Shown here one piece after another: positions 10,549-24,129 of a DNA stretch of 64,000 nucleotides. Within the stretch, counting starts at the first letter, position 1, and every line of letters begins with the position of its first letter. This DNA is from Petrosia ficiformis (taxonomy: Eukaryota > Porifera > Demospongiae > Haplosclerida > Petrosiidae). Under the pieces are notes generated by a model, which was given only the letters and a program-made list of their open reading frames with translations, ran no database searches and was not told where the DNA came from. Location: NCBI GenBank assembly GCA_947044365.1, contig OX345647.1:745001-809000 (forward strand), in the 5' to 3' direction. Made by a program: the position numbers and the translations under genes.

Positions 10549-13500
10549 TTATGAATCGATGACATGAGGTCGTGACTTGGTAGCAGGTGGACTGGATTTT
10601 AGTCTTCCATTACTTCTTCTCTATAATGAGATAATAAGTAACAAAAATTAAGATGGCTGTTTATTCTGGTATGAACAATTGTATATTCATATTCTACATA
10701 CCAAATTCCTCGTATATCTTACTTAAATTGTTTTGTTCTCTACAGCTCTTTTGACAGACACACAAATTATCATAATCTCACACAGTGAGGGTTAACAATA
10801 TTTTCCTAAGCTAATGCATTGTTCTGCCCAGGATATTTAGAGTAGTGGTTAGATTCTACATTGCATTTAGTGCTGTTTATCCAGTATATACTTAATACTG
10901 TCTCAGTATCTGATAGGTGGTTAATTCACACTGAGTGATCATTCCCAACCAGTGTGGGCAGTATACTAATTCATTTATGTTCAATGTATTTATCATTAAT
11001 TACTTACTTTAAGACTATCTCTGATTTTTCTTGGTAAAGGTTCGTGAATAGAATATATATATTCTTCAGTTAATACATTCTCAGCACCATCATCAAACTC
11101 TACCTATAAGATCACTAGTAATTATATGGGTGTAGTCAGCCATGCCCACCTACCACATATTGAGGTACAGTAGTGAATCCAATCACTCTAGCGGAATATA
11201 TTTCTCTTTTACTCCATCTGACTCTAATCTCACTGCCTAAAATCGGATCTTCAGAACACTGGTAAGAAATATAAGAACAAGACTCATTTCCAAACCAATT
11301 GTTTTTCAGACCCATTCCCGATACCACTTAACAATGAGTCGGAGCATTTGTAATCACCATGTATATATCTACAATTATTATAATATTGAGAATTTTTTCA
11401 GACTCATCCCCAATCCACTATATGAATAAATTGGAATGAGGATTATGAGTACTTACAATAAGATCAGATCTAGCCATATCAGAACACATAGTCCCATCAT
11501 CAAACTGAACCTCAAAACTTCGTAATTCATCAACACTGGTCACATGACCATGATCATATCGTACTCTAAATTATGACATCATAATGATGTAATGCATTAA
11601 TATAAATGATGTTACCTTGAGCTGTTAGTTTTGGCATAAACTTCATCACCTGCGTTAATAATGATTGGTTGTATGGAGCCCTGGAGGACAACGAGATAAT
11701 GAATGAAACAGTGGATGGGATAATGGCAAGACAATGGACGAGATAAAGGATTGGATAATGGGACAATAGACTACATAAAGGATTAGATAATGGAGACAAT
11801 GGACTACATAAAAGATTGGATAATGGAGACAATGGACTAGATACAGGATTGGATAATGGAGACAATGGACTAGATAAAGGATTGGATAATGGAAGCTGGG
11901 AGAGTGGAACAATGGATAATGGACGAAGGTAAAAGGGGAGACATATCAGTAGTTACCTCCATTGAGTGTTTTCCACACACATATCCTGATTTACCTCCTA
12001 ACTGTTGAGGAACTAGTCCTTGATAATGAGCACATGTCACATGAAATGTTGAGCCACATTTAGGCCATACACACTGAACACAAACCCCTCCCTTTCCTTT
12101 ATTATCAGATATAGGAGAACTAACACAGAATGAACACTTCTACAGATAATAGAAAAAAGGATATATATGTACATGTATGTATGTACATCTATGTATGTAT
12201 GTACATGTATGTACGTACATATGTATCTGTGTATGTACATATTTATGTAAACTATGTATGTATGTATGTATGTAAATTATTTATGTATGTATGTGTGTAT
12301 GTATGTACATGTATGTACCAATGTATGTGTGTTCACTGTGTTGTATGTATGTACATGTATGTACAGTATGTATGTGTATCTATGTATGTACATGTATGTA
12401 CATGTATGTACATGTATACATAATTATAATTATATGTTTTGATAGATGAATAGATAAATAAACAGTACATGTGAATGGTAGATAAATAGACAGGTGGCAG
12501 TAGTGTGATAAAATTACATGTACTTACAATTCTTTGACGAGATCTGGTCAGACTGGATAGAACAACAGGTTCTTTAAGTTCAGTACAACCAAATACTATA
12601 TCTGGTATAGTAACAGCACATACTACATGAGCCCATTGACCTGAGGGATTGTCTGTGGGTTTAAGAGCTCCACCCCTCAATACACATAAACAACATTCCT
12701 AAACAATGAAATTATGAGTATGAAATTATGTATGACCCAATTTCGTGTAACCTAGAGCCTTTAATTAGAGTATATATGGTACTATCCTAGGTTAGGGGTT
12801 GGGTTACTATAGTGTATATATATTTAGTACATTGCACCATATATACTGTAATTATTCCATGCTAGGTTATACATGAAGCAAGAACCCAATTTATAAAAAG
12901 GCCTTACTTATTATTTAATCAAATCCTTAATTAAATTCTGCCATTTTGTAGAGGAAGCCAATCAAATTTGGTATCTATGAAGCCTAATAATAGCTCTTCC
13001 TGGTTACCATATTTAATTGACTTTCTGAACAAAATGACGGAAGAGTGACAAATTAAAGTTAAGCACATGATCAAAACTTTTACTAATTCAGTTATAATTA
13101 TTCATAGTTAATTAATTAATTAACTCACAGCATGCCACGCCTTCACTTCACATCTTCTACAAAGCCATTTTCGTGGATTAATAGGTAAATCGTTAACTCC
13201 ATAGCATGCTACAATATAATATAACCATATAAACATTGCCATGGTAACAGACCACACCCACTTACAATGATGAACAGTAATACCACACATACTACAAGTA
13301 AGTAACTGCGATCCTTCTTCTTCTTCATCAGTAAGATTATTAAGATGTGACAGAGATGCTGGAAGCTGGATAGATGATCTCTGAACAGCTACCTATCAAA
13401 ATATAAGATTTATTTTAATATACACATACTTGTATATACAGTATCATTAGTATATACATGTACATGATGTTGATAAACATGACTCGAATTCCATATGCTT

Positions 13501-14464
13501 TAAATAACCAAATAAATGGCTTAGTCAAATATCTATTCTGCATTATTAGATAGGGATTGTGGGCATTGGCAAGCTGACTGATTATCAATAGTGGTATTTC
13601 TTCATAAAAAGGTATCTACAGTACATTACTATATTAAGTAGGAACATATACAGTGGAACCCCTCTATAGCGGACAGCATTGGGACAAATATAAGTGTTTT
13701 GATTACAGACGTGTCCTCATTTCGGGGGTGAATTTATATTATAAAGCACAGTTTGGGACATTTATAAGTGTCCTTAATACAAGGGTGTCCTCATTTCAGG
13801 GTGTCCTCAATAGAGTGGTTTCACTGTACATCCTGATATAACCCTAACAACATTAACCATACAATACTATATGAATACAACATGTTTCCTTATATGAAGA
13901 AGTGACTGATTTTCATTCACTTTCTTGAAGTAGGGGTTAATAATTAATAATATAAACATATAAATAATAATATGAGCACATGTAATATGTCAGGATCAAT
14001 ACAGTACATTTCACAAACCTTCAATCCATCGTTCCCAAACTTCTTTCTAGCGCTAGTCTCACGAGCCATCAAACATTTCACTGATGATTTCAGTCTCCTT
14101 GCATCATACAACTGAAAGGGACTCGGAGATACAAACAGTATACATACGCAACATTGAGTACCACCACATGACATCAACTGGTTAAAAGCTTGTTCCACTT
14201 TAAAATCACATCTCTGAAATTGCCAGAGCCTGTTAAATCTCATCGTCCAATCTAACTCTGTCTCTTCATCAATATCCTCATCCTCATCCTCCTCTTCTTC
14301 TTCAAACTCTTCCTTTACCTTTGATTTCTTTGTGGGTGAAGCCTCCGAAGGTATTTCAATGAGTCTTGTATGTTTAGTACCAGTTACTAGAGACTTTCTG
14401 ATGTGAAAGAAAATATACTCACACATACATTCACACACACACAGACACACACACACACACACAG

Positions 14465-14512
<48 letters not shown>

Positions 14513-17500
14513 CTTGTAATACCTGGGGTGTTCTTTTCTTTTACTGGATAATAGCTTCAGTTCTTTCTCTCTACAGTATGGCTCCCAGAGCTCAGGCTGA
14601 AACTTCCTCACAAACACATCCATATCAATCTTCACCATGTCATTATTACAGACACATCGAGTGGCTTTCTTTCCATAATTTATCCATCTCACACTGGCAA
14701 AGTTAGTACTCTCGGCACAGTTCAGACCCTGATTAAAACCGGCATGATACCCACAAGGAAAGGTCACTACAAACTGACCCTCTTGTTGAACAATCTTTAG
14801 AAATGTATACAGATAATGTATGATCACATATGAAATAATTAGTCACTTATATAATAATATAAACATTTATTCATTTATTAACCATCTCATACAGGAAGGT
14901 ACTGAAATGGTATCTAGATGGACTAATAGTTGCTATTGAAGTGATAATCAATTATCATTATCTAACCATCACACATACTGTAATATAATTACTGTTAGTT
15001 GAAGATTTTCAGAATCTGTCTGAGTCTGTGATGTATGGTATAGGTCTGAGTCTTTTATGTATGGTATAAGTCTGAGTCTGTTATGTATGGTATAGGTTTT
15101 AGTCTGTTACATGTATGTGTAGCATAGGTCTGAGTCTGATATATATAAGTCTGTGTTTTTGATACATAATATATATATATAATTATATATAATTAAATAT
15201 ATACTATTAGTTCCAGATTTTCAGAATCTGTCTGTTATGTATACATGTAGGTCTGAGTCTGTTATGTATGGTATAGGTTTTAGTCTCTATTTTGATAAAA
15301 ATACCTTTCCAAATGGTATAGAGTGTTGTTTCAATACTGATGGAGAAATAACAGACATTTTATGTCTTAAGAAACTAGGACATTGTTCAAAATACTCAGG
15401 AAACAAAGTCTTAGCTAATCTTTCTAATCTCTCAGCATGTGCAGGAGGTATAACATACCTATATAAATATACATATATATATATAATATTATATATATAC
15501 ATGTATATATATATATATAATATATACGTGGTGAGTCCATCCATGTACATGTCATATACTGTATACAGGGGTGTGGAAACATTGAGCCAACTGCCGGACA
15601 TTTTGGCCTAATTTTGCTACTCTTGTCCTGCTCCCCATATACTTTGTATACAGTTCGTTTTACCGGACATTCACTAGATTTATCGGACAGTGTCCTGAAT
15701 GACTGGCTGTTTCCACACCCCTGTCTGTATATACAAATATACACAATGTACATGTACTGTCATCTACATACAAACACACAAAACCTAGATACCATGTACA
15801 TGTACATACGTATGTACACACACTAATATAAGTGTATGTACACACACTAATACATACGTATGTACACACACTAATACATACGTATGTACACACACTAATA
15901 CATACGTATGTACACACACTAATACATACGTATGTACACACACTAATACATACGTATGTGCACACACTAATACATACGTATGTACACACACTAATATAAG
16001 TGTACGTGTATCTCTTTCATCTCACACAGGTAATTACAAATACAATGTACATACATACGATACTCATACATGTACATGTACATGTATATACACACCTACA
16101 CACATACATATATACATGTACATGTATTTAATCACTAATGTACATACATATATACATGTACATGTATATACACACCTAAACTCATACATATATACATGTA
16201 CATGTATATACACACCTACACACATACATATATACACGTATATACACACCTAAACTCATACATATATACATGTACATGTATAAACACACCTACACACATA
16301 CATATATACATGTACATATATACATATACATGTAATCAAATCTAATCAAATCTAATCACTCAATTACAAAAGGTATGTAATAATTATTAATTAAGAATGC
16401 AAATTATCTTCCAGAGGTCATCCCTACAAAGAGTGTGTGATTACTTACTTACCATTGCTTGGAAGCTCCGAAATGAAGATAATTAATACTGTATAGATCC
16501 ATATCTTCAGTATGCCAAGCGAAAGATGTCTTCCACATACCAAAATACATATAAGCTGTGTTAACACCAGGTATACTAACACCATACTCCTCCGATACTG
16601 TATCTAGTATAGTACCCAGACGATTTATATTCCATTCAGTGACATCTTTATCATAAAGAGAACCAGGTATATCTGCACCGTATAGAGGTTGATTAAATGT
16701 GATATTCTTCCAGTATTTACGTTCCAGTTCTTCATTGTCCTTCACTTCAGGGGGCTTGTACCTGTACATGTGTACATGTATATATGTAACTACATGCACA
16801 CATATAACTAAATGTACATGTATTATATACATGCATATAAGTAACTACATGTACATGTATATAAGTAACTACATGTACACGTACACATATATATGTACAT
16901 GTATATAAGTAACTACATATACACGTATATAATTAGGACAAGCTATGCTTGCTTGCATGCTATTTCAGTCAACTTTTTGATCCTGCTGTACATACATACA
17001 TATAGGTAATTAACATCATTGACCTTCATTACAAAATGGTGGAATACTGAGCATTACATTTTCTCAAACAGACCTAAAAGAATCATACATTATAGATATA
17101 TAAGTACCTGTCGCTATTAGCCATTTCCTTAAACTGCGTGAAACTCAAACCTTTCTTCTGAATATTAAACAGCTGATACACTCCTGTAAAAATATATTAT
17201 AATAATACAAACAGGAATTAGACTGAAACGTATACTTCTAAAATTGTAAAAATATATTATAATATATAATATACGTCTATTTCAGGAATGGGACTAACTG
17301 ACTATGGATTGGGAATGAGGCTTTTAAAAATACATGTTTATCTTACCCTGCTGTCCAGTTACGAACTGAGAAATAGGCGTAGATATATTAAAGTCCTTAA
17401 CAGCATCATAATTTCTACATGGACACCATTCTTTAGGAGGTATGACCTAAAATAACAAGAATTTCTAACAGCATTATGTATTATCATCACACAGCTCACT

Positions 17501-17622
17501 TTAGCAGCACCGTATCGTTGAGCTCCGTTATCCTCCATGTATGATATGAACCTAGGAAAGTCTCTGAACTCTTCAATGGTTGGTGTGAAAACCATTACGC
17601 CGCCTTCCATATGAAAAGCCAT
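10549..17622 (-). CDS. KDM4 (JMJD2)-type histone lysine demethylase
   Basis: Sixteen minus-strand exons: 17500-17622, 17347-17446, 17108-17183, 16453-16761, 15305-15458, 14523-14794, 14019-14397, 13266-13392, 13129-13208, 12528-12698, 11957-12139, 11616-11680, 11457-11565, 11154-11258, 11008-11103, 10549-10620. They sum to 806 aa. Order: JmjN ([11 protein letters not shown]), JmjC with Fe(II) ligands His183, Glu185 (WHTED) and His271 (GYHAGFN), each five residues before the KDM4A positions 188, 190 and 276, and zinc-site CVC. Next come an acidic linker, PHD (CSMCG, HHSCYGV), extended PHD (ECCLC, KCSFC, FHVTCAH) and two Tudor repeats. The family removes methyl groups from H3K9me3/me2 and H3K36me3/me2 with 2-oxoglutarate and O2 in the nucleus. 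An in-frame ATG at 17646 would add 8 aa. Confidence 0.95.
11695..11905. repeat. 33-bp minisatellite in KDM4 intron
   Basis: Units starting gattggataatggagacaa, 33 bp long, repeat about six times with decay toward the left. They lie in the intron before the first Tudor exon. Confidence 0.88.
12150..12422. repeat. (ATGT)n simple repeat in KDM4 intron
   Basis: ATGT/GTAC tetranucleotide repeats lie between the two extended-PHD exons (11957-12139 and 12528-12698). Cys/Tyr/Met-rich reading frames across it are artefacts. Confidence 0.88.
13649..13828. mobile_element. MITE-like element with terminal inverted repeats
   Basis: The left end tacagtggaacccctctat and right end atagagtggtttcactgta are imperfect inverted repeats around a 180-bp core without coding capacity. 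Internal tgtcctcatttc appears twice. It lies in a KDM4 intron and is flanked by TA, so a TA target duplication is possible but cannot be proven from one copy. A related left end (cagtggaacccctctta) occurs at 51724. Confidence 0.7.
14420..14512. repeat. (CA)n microsatellite in KDM4 intron
   Basis: Nearly pure CA dinucleotide tract, interrupted by cagaca, sits in the 125-bp intron between exons 14019-14397 and 14523-14794. Confidence 0.95.
15000..15285. repeat. Degenerate 25-30-bp repeat in KDM4 intron
   Basis: Units containing gtctgagtctgttatgtatggtata recur about six times. The phrase gattttcagaatctgtctg is present at both ends of the block (15006 and 15217). Confidence 0.75.
15565..15724. 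mobile_element. 160-bp MITE-like element
   Basis: Ends acaggggtgtggaaac and gtttccacacccctgt are perfect 16-bp inverted repeats. The interior holds shorter inverted motifs (ccggaca, tcggacag/tgtcctga) and no reading frame. It lies in a KDM4 intron with similar gtata sequence on both sides. This fits a non-autonomous DNA transposon; the superfamily is not assignable. Confidence 0.82.
15805..16010. repeat. 24-bp minisatellite with palindromic core
   Basis: Units of 24 bp (cacacactaatacatacg plus tatgta) repeat about eight times in a KDM4 intron. Each carries the palindrome acatacgtatgt/tacatacgtatgta. Confidence 0.92.
16060..16330. repeat. 40-bp minisatellite in KDM4 intron
   Basis: About six units of 40 bp combine catgtacatgtatatacaca and cctacacacatacatatata. 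It follows directly on the 24-bp array. Confidence 0.85.
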
Positions 17623-17649
17623 ATTTATCTTTCCTTGTATACACAAATT

Positions 17650-18856
17650 AATATTTTTCTAATTAATGCGCACATGCCAGGGTAACGCCCACTAATTAAT
17701 AAATAATTAATTAAAGGATGCTCTGTCATAATGTATTTGTATAAAAGTACTGTGTCCAGTCTAATGCAACTAGATTGGACCAGGCATACATACTCAAAAT
17801 GCTAAGTAATAGTTAAAATATATACAGCACTATAACTACAAGTAAAAAAGTAGCGTGACTGAGTTACTGTTTCACCAACACTACACTACATAGCTCAGTA
17901 CAAATTACCCATTCATTTGTAATATGAATGCAACAGCTATGTAATAGACAATTTGTCATATGAACACAATCCATTAGGCTGGCCAGACCTGATTATATGG
18001 CATATCATATACTATTGTAACAGCTGAATGCGGGAGTCTGGTACTCAGTATCGAGCTGGCAGGCTTGGAACTTCACTAGCTGCTAGTTTCAGCATTCATG
18101 GTCTTTTAAAACCATGGTATGAATAAGTTACCATTACTTGTACAAATTGACTAGCTCAACTTATGATACTGGTCCAGTTCGACCTAGCTTCTGTACGATG
18201 GCTGATCAGTTCAGCTTCACGCGACCAATAATGATATGATGAAGTCGCTGACATGTGCTTTCACTGCCAAATTATTAATTAGCTAACTACTGATAAATAT
18301 CTATAGCCATAGTCTGAGTAATGTATGTATATATATATATATATATAGTATCCCAGAATGATCACTCATTATATATATTTTTGTCATTCACTAATAATTA
18401 ACTATAACTTGAACCATCCACTCATCAATCATTTGTGATGCATGTACTACATCCAGTAAAATACATACGTATCTATGTATGTACATTGTATATCCAACAT
18501 GCATATATACATGCAGTTTAAAATATTACACTATATAATACACTATGCCACAATGTATATAGTGTACATGTATGTATATAATACTCATTATTACTGCATC
18601 ATTATAAACAGTTACACTGACATCAACTCAAATAAAACATACATACATTAGTAATACATACATAATTATAAACAAATGGAGCTGTGTAGACAAGAAAAGT
18701 AAACACATCATTATCATTACTGTTTATTTACATTAATGGAACACAAACTACTGAAATTACTATACATATAGCATACTCTATATACTATATCCTGATATAA
18801 TATCTATATTAACTATATACTACATATAATCACATTATAGTATATGTAATAGTTCA
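17650..18856. other. Intergenic region between KDM4 start and receptor A stop
   Basis: About 1.2 kb of AT-rich DNA. It must contain the KDM4 promoter on its left side and the receptor A 3' UTR on its right. A short (TA)n lies near 18326-18347. No coding segment is recognised. Confidence 0.6.
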
Positions 18857-21800
18857 TTACACAGCTTCATAAACATTAGTGTCATCTTGTTGTTCTTCTT
18901 GTTGTTGTGGAGATATATCAACATGTCCATATGCCTGACACTCTTTCATTTCAATATCCTTCCTATAATGTATACATGTCATAACATATTCATTTCATTA
19001 ACTTGTGACTAACTTTGAATCTCCTATTGTTTCATAAACAACAACATCACTAGAAGATTTAACTGTGGATCTAAAAACAAGAGAATATAATTCATACTAA
19101 TTACTAAATGTCTATAGAAAACCTTTCTTTTTCCTTGGGTTTCTTGATGAAGAGTATTACAATAATAACTATAAAAATAATATTAACAACAATTGATATA
19201 ATAACAATAATACTCAATACTGATACACCAGCAACTAGAGCAGTACATCCAGTCTGTGAATCATTTGATGAAGAGATGAGTGATGGAGTTGAACTAGTAG
19301 TAGATGATAGAGTTGAACTAGTAGTTAAACTAGTAGTTGAACTGTCCATTGTAATCATTATAGTAACTGGAGGTGATCTCTCACTCTCATATTCCACATT
19401 ATTAATAGTTAAAACACCATACACTTGAAACACATACTCAATATCTTGTTGTAATCTAGGTAATCCTATAGAGACTACTGATATTAGAAATGTAACATTA
19501 CGAAATGTCTGTTCATTAGTTTGTTTGTATTCCAGTACATAACTTGTGAGTTCAGTGTAGTTCAGAGGTGTCCAGTTAATGATTACTATATCTTCTAATA
19601 TCTCAACTATTAGATCTTCTATTCCTGTATTATAATAACATATTAATAATAGTTCTATATACACTGGATATACCTGGTAACAGAGTTGAGGCTTGTATAA
19701 CTATCCATTCTCCTGGACCAGCAATAGTATATGCTCTCACACCAACTATATAACTTGTGTTTGGTAATAGTCCATCTATTATGTGTTGAGTGTTTGTTGT
19801 ACCATTCACATATATAAATGAATCACTGTTGTCAGACTCTCTATAACGTATATCATACATGATGATGATACCATTAGGCATAGAGGGTTGATTCCATGTG
19901 ATACTGATCTGATCTACATCTGATCCACTTGACATTAGGTTTGACACCACACCAGGTTCTGAGAGACACAAACATCATATGAAACAAGAGCTAGTAATGA
20001 ATATACTAACTGACTAGCTTGTTCTGTCTGTTGTGTTCTATTATCACTTGATGGTCCAGTTCCAACATCATTGTATGCTGATACTGTCACAGTGTAGTTG
20101 GTATATGGTCTCAGTTCAGTGAGAGTGTACGATCTGTTCTCTCGTCCAGTGATGTTTATAGTATCCGAGAATGTTGTGTTTGTGTAGTAGAGTAAGTATC
20201 CAGTAATGGGTCCATTCTGTCCAGAACGATGTACTTCATCCCATGAGATGTCAATAGACCTAGCATCAACTGATGAGAACATTAAATTATCTAAAGGAGA
20301 GGTAGGTTCTGAAAGACACAAATATTACGTGAATTTTTATTAATATGAGTATACTAACTTACTAGCTTGTTCTGTCTGTTGTATTCTATTATCACTTGAT
20401 GGTCCAGTTCCAACATAATTATATGCTGACACTGTCACAGTGTAGTTGGTATATGGTCTCAGTTCAGTGAGAGTGTATGATCTGTTCTCTTCTCCAGTGA
20501 TGTTGATAGTGTCAAAGAATGTTGTGTTTGTGTAGTAGAGTAAGTATCCAGTGATGAGTCCATTCTGTCCAGAACGATGTAGTTCATCCCATGAGACAAT
20601 TATTGACCTAGCCTCAACTGATGAGAAGTTTATGTTATCTGGAGGAGATGCAGGCTCTGAGAGACATAAACATTATGTGTAACATGAACTAGTAATGAAT
20701 ATACTAACTGACTAGCTTGTTCTGTCTGTTGTATTCTATTATCACTTGTTGGTCCAGTTCCACCATCATTGTATGCTGACACTGTCACAGTGTAGTTGGT
20801 ATATGGTCTCAGTTCAGTGAGAGTATATGATCTGTTCTCTCCTCCAGTGATGTTGATAATGTCATAGAATGTTGTATTTGTGTAGTAGAGTAAGTATCCA
20901 GTGATGGGTCCATTCTGATTAATACAAGGTACCTTATCCCATGAGACAATCAAAGACCTAGCCTCAACGGATGAGAAGGTAATGTTCTCTGGAGAAGAGG
21001 TAAGTTCTGAGAAAGAAATATCAGAATGGAGTTATCAAATTCATACTACACCTGAGGAGATATTTATTCATAAAACAGTCATATAAACTTTTACTTATTT
21101 TGTACTAAGCCCATTGTCTATCACACACAAATGTGGGTGTTGTCCCACCAGTGTATTGGCAGTGGCCCAGTGTTTCCCCAATGATAAATATAAAGGGGAG
21201 GGGGCAGGCTAGAAAGGGAAATCCCAGGGTACTCTTCCTCTGTATGAAACTCTGGTTAAGTATGCTTCTTGAGAAAAATTAGAGTTGTACGTACATCTAG
21301 CTGAAAATACACCCACCCACACATTAAATTTCTTGAATGACCACCCACACAAATTATTCAACCTGATACATAGATCCATTCTTAATTCGTTGGTCAGTTC
21401 TAATTCATAATATCATTTTCAACTCACCAGCAGAGAGAGTGGGAACAATATTACCACTATCAAACTCAATGGACTCAGTACCATATAGTCCAATGAATGA
21501 TGTGATTTCACAATAACTACCAGGATTAATACCACTGAACTTAATTGGTGGTGAACTAGAGGGCTCTTGATCAAAATCATTGAATAATGCCTCACATAGT
21601 CTACGACACCGGCGTGATGCACTGTAACCCATAGAAGGTATTGGATCAGGTTCAGTCCATGTCAGAGTAATAGTGTTACTAGTAGAAGTAGTTGTGAGGT
21701 CACTCACTGATGGTAGTGCTGAAGGGAATCAGTAATATAGTGATTATAATACACAAGATGTTTACTATCACTTACTTAATGTCACACTCTCAATACTACT

Positions 21801-23893
21801 ATTAACACTGGGTAGTACAGGAGTACCATCATTACCATATGATACCACAAAGAACTCATATGTTTCATCCTGAGTGAGTCCTGATGTCACACTGTATGTT
21901 GTATCAGTGGTGTTTACTAAACTCTGAATATTATCACTACCACTGAGAAAATAGAACACCTCATATCTAGGTGATGATCCTGTCCAGGAGAGTTGTACAT
22001 GAAGCAGACCTGTACCCAGTCTTGTTAGTGTGAGAGTGGGTGTATCAGAAACTGTGTAATATTATAATTTTAAATGTAATGATATGATGATATATGAAAG
22101 TTAACACAAATTTATAATATGAGTTTTTTGTTATAAAATGTGTTTATAATCAACTTTGCTCTGTACCGACACATTCAAAACACTTGTATGTCCATAGTGA
22201 GAAATTTCTCTATTTATTTTATAAATGAGTTTAATTATCTTCAAGAATACAAATGTGTATCACTGTAAACATGTATTTGTTAGTACAGTTATAGTACACT
22301 CAATCTAATTAGTCATACAGGTTATTATAACTAATATACATGTACATGTACCAATGATAATATTATAATTCATTTAAATTTCCTTATCTTGTCCAATTAG
22401 ATGCACAAAGAAGCATAAAAAATATTTTCACTAAGTGATTATGGGTTTCCAAACCTTCTTTGTAAGATATGACAATTCATTATAAATATTAATACAAGTG
22501 TAATAGACTTTGGTTTGACTTGAACTCAAATAACAATCAGTTGACTACTCTATTCTTGTGTACAAACATACTTATAATAAACACAGTAGTGTTAAAATAG
22601 ACAAAGAACAATGTTAATAGACAAAGGTACAATAATAATACTACAAGACATGAGTGAAATACATAATAATAATTATGAATATACAAGAAACAGACTAGTA
22701 AGACCAATAATTATTAATACTAGCAAACATATAAACTGAAAATTACTTAGTATGTTATCATCCTCTAAATCCACTATATTAGTTATTTTAATAGAATTAT
22801 GTTATTTTTGTAGTGATAGTTATAATAAGTATAATTATACTGACTATATAAACTATACAATGAAATATTTATGTCTAAATACTTAAAAATTAATAGTTTT
22901 TTTTTATATCTGTTAGTTGCATATTTAATTATTATTCTTTCACTAACCTGATACACTTAATGATGTACTACTCGCAGTAGCAGTGACACCATTAATAGTA
23001 CCATCCTCTACTCTGGCATTAGAGACAGTACACTGATAATTACCTCCCTCTCTCATCCTCAATGTCACTGTCACCAGTGTAGCAGTTCCATCATTCACTA
23101 CCTCACGAGACAAGTCATCACTTGTTTGAGTAATACTAAATGAGTTTGGTCCTGTACATGTGACATCAGTAGGAGGTCCATTTGTTACAGTGAAGCTCAG
23201 GTTGAATACTGAAGAATCAACATATCTTGGTGTGGAGATCAGGGATAATGACATGTCTCCTGCTTTAGGACCAGCTATAAAATGAAGTGATATATTATTT
23301 ACTATTACTACACAACTCATCATTAACTCACTATTATCATTGTACGTACTGGTATTATACACTCCTACTACTAGTGTTCTATTATCAATGATACATTTGT
23401 ACAGACCCTCATAATCTGATGTTATAGGTGTTGTTGAACCTTCATCTCTCAATAATACAGTAGATGTGAGCTGTTCATCAGTCTGAAATATGGGGTCTGG
23501 TCCATTGTAATTGTTCATTGTCCTTTCATAATTAAATGTTCCAGTGTATACTGCAACTTTAGTACCATTAGGATAGTAAAAGGTTCCATAGGTGAGTGAC
23601 ACATAATGCAGACACCAAATACCCTCAATAAATCTATCACTATTCGTAACCTCATTCTTCTCAATATCAGGGATGTTTTGAGATGTAATCATATAGTAGT
23701 CTGGTAATATTAGTTCAAGATACTCAGCCCACAAATGTACAACTATAATAATATAGTATTGAGAATATAATATAAAACAACTTCATAAAGATTTACCTTC
23801 TTCTTCTGTTGGGTTGATTCTTTGTTGTCCTTGTATTCCTGATAGTGAACATAGTACTAGTACTATTATACATAACACTGATGATATATCCAT
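18857..23893 (-). CDS. Receptor A: two Ig-like, seven FN3 domains, TM, tyrosine-motif tail
   Basis: Twelve exons: 23797-23893, 23332-23742, 22948-23274, 21776-22051, 21428-21718, 20713-21006, 20363-20656, 20015-20308, 19674-19958, 19123-19624, 19014-19070, 18857-18962. Phases agree and give 1077 aa. Residues 1-22 are a signal peptide (MDISSVLCIIVLVLCSLSG); 33-169 and 170-278 are Ig-like (DYEGLYKC, GGNYQC); 279-370 FN3; 371-467 an FN3 with a CRRLC motif; 468-761 three near-identical FN3 exons; 762-856 and 857 onward two more FN3, then a Ser/Thr stalk and TM near 983-1014. The tail has YETI, YGHV and C-terminal YEAV. There is no kinase or phosphatase domain, so signalling must use recruited partners. 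A surface adhesion/recognition receptor is inferred from the architecture. Confidence 0.88.
23275..23331 (-). other. 57-bp in-frame mini-intron between the Ig exons
   Basis: The intron between Ig1 and Ig2 exons starts GTGAGT and ends TTTTATAG. It is 57 bp, a multiple of three, and has no stop, so it reads as protein in receptors A, B and C2. In C it is 55 bp and in D 56 bp with frame loss while both flanking exons stay open, which shows it is an intron. Confidence 0.8.
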
Positions 23894-24129
23894 TTTGAAC
23901 AAGATGTCATTAATAGTGATACTCCTCTATGATAATAATACTAATTACTCCCCACACATAATGATTATACTACACAAATATACAATCATAATTATTATAA
24001 AATTAATGTTTGTGAACATAATAATACCTTATAAGTCAATTTCACTCAGTGATGATGTTAAAAGAAAATCCATTATATAAACACACACACATGCCCTATC
24101 ATAAACTGTAAATGTTTATAATAACTCAC

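Noticed and set aside
9395..16330. Arrays at 9.4, 15.8 and 16.1 kb that superficially look like CRISPR repeats
   Set aside because: Units abut directly without unique spacers, lie in introns of animal genes, and no cas genes are present.
19108..19428. Plus-strand frames opposite the TM exons of the receptors
   Set aside because: They mirror the minus-strand Ser/Thr stalk and TM codons and have no start context or domain.
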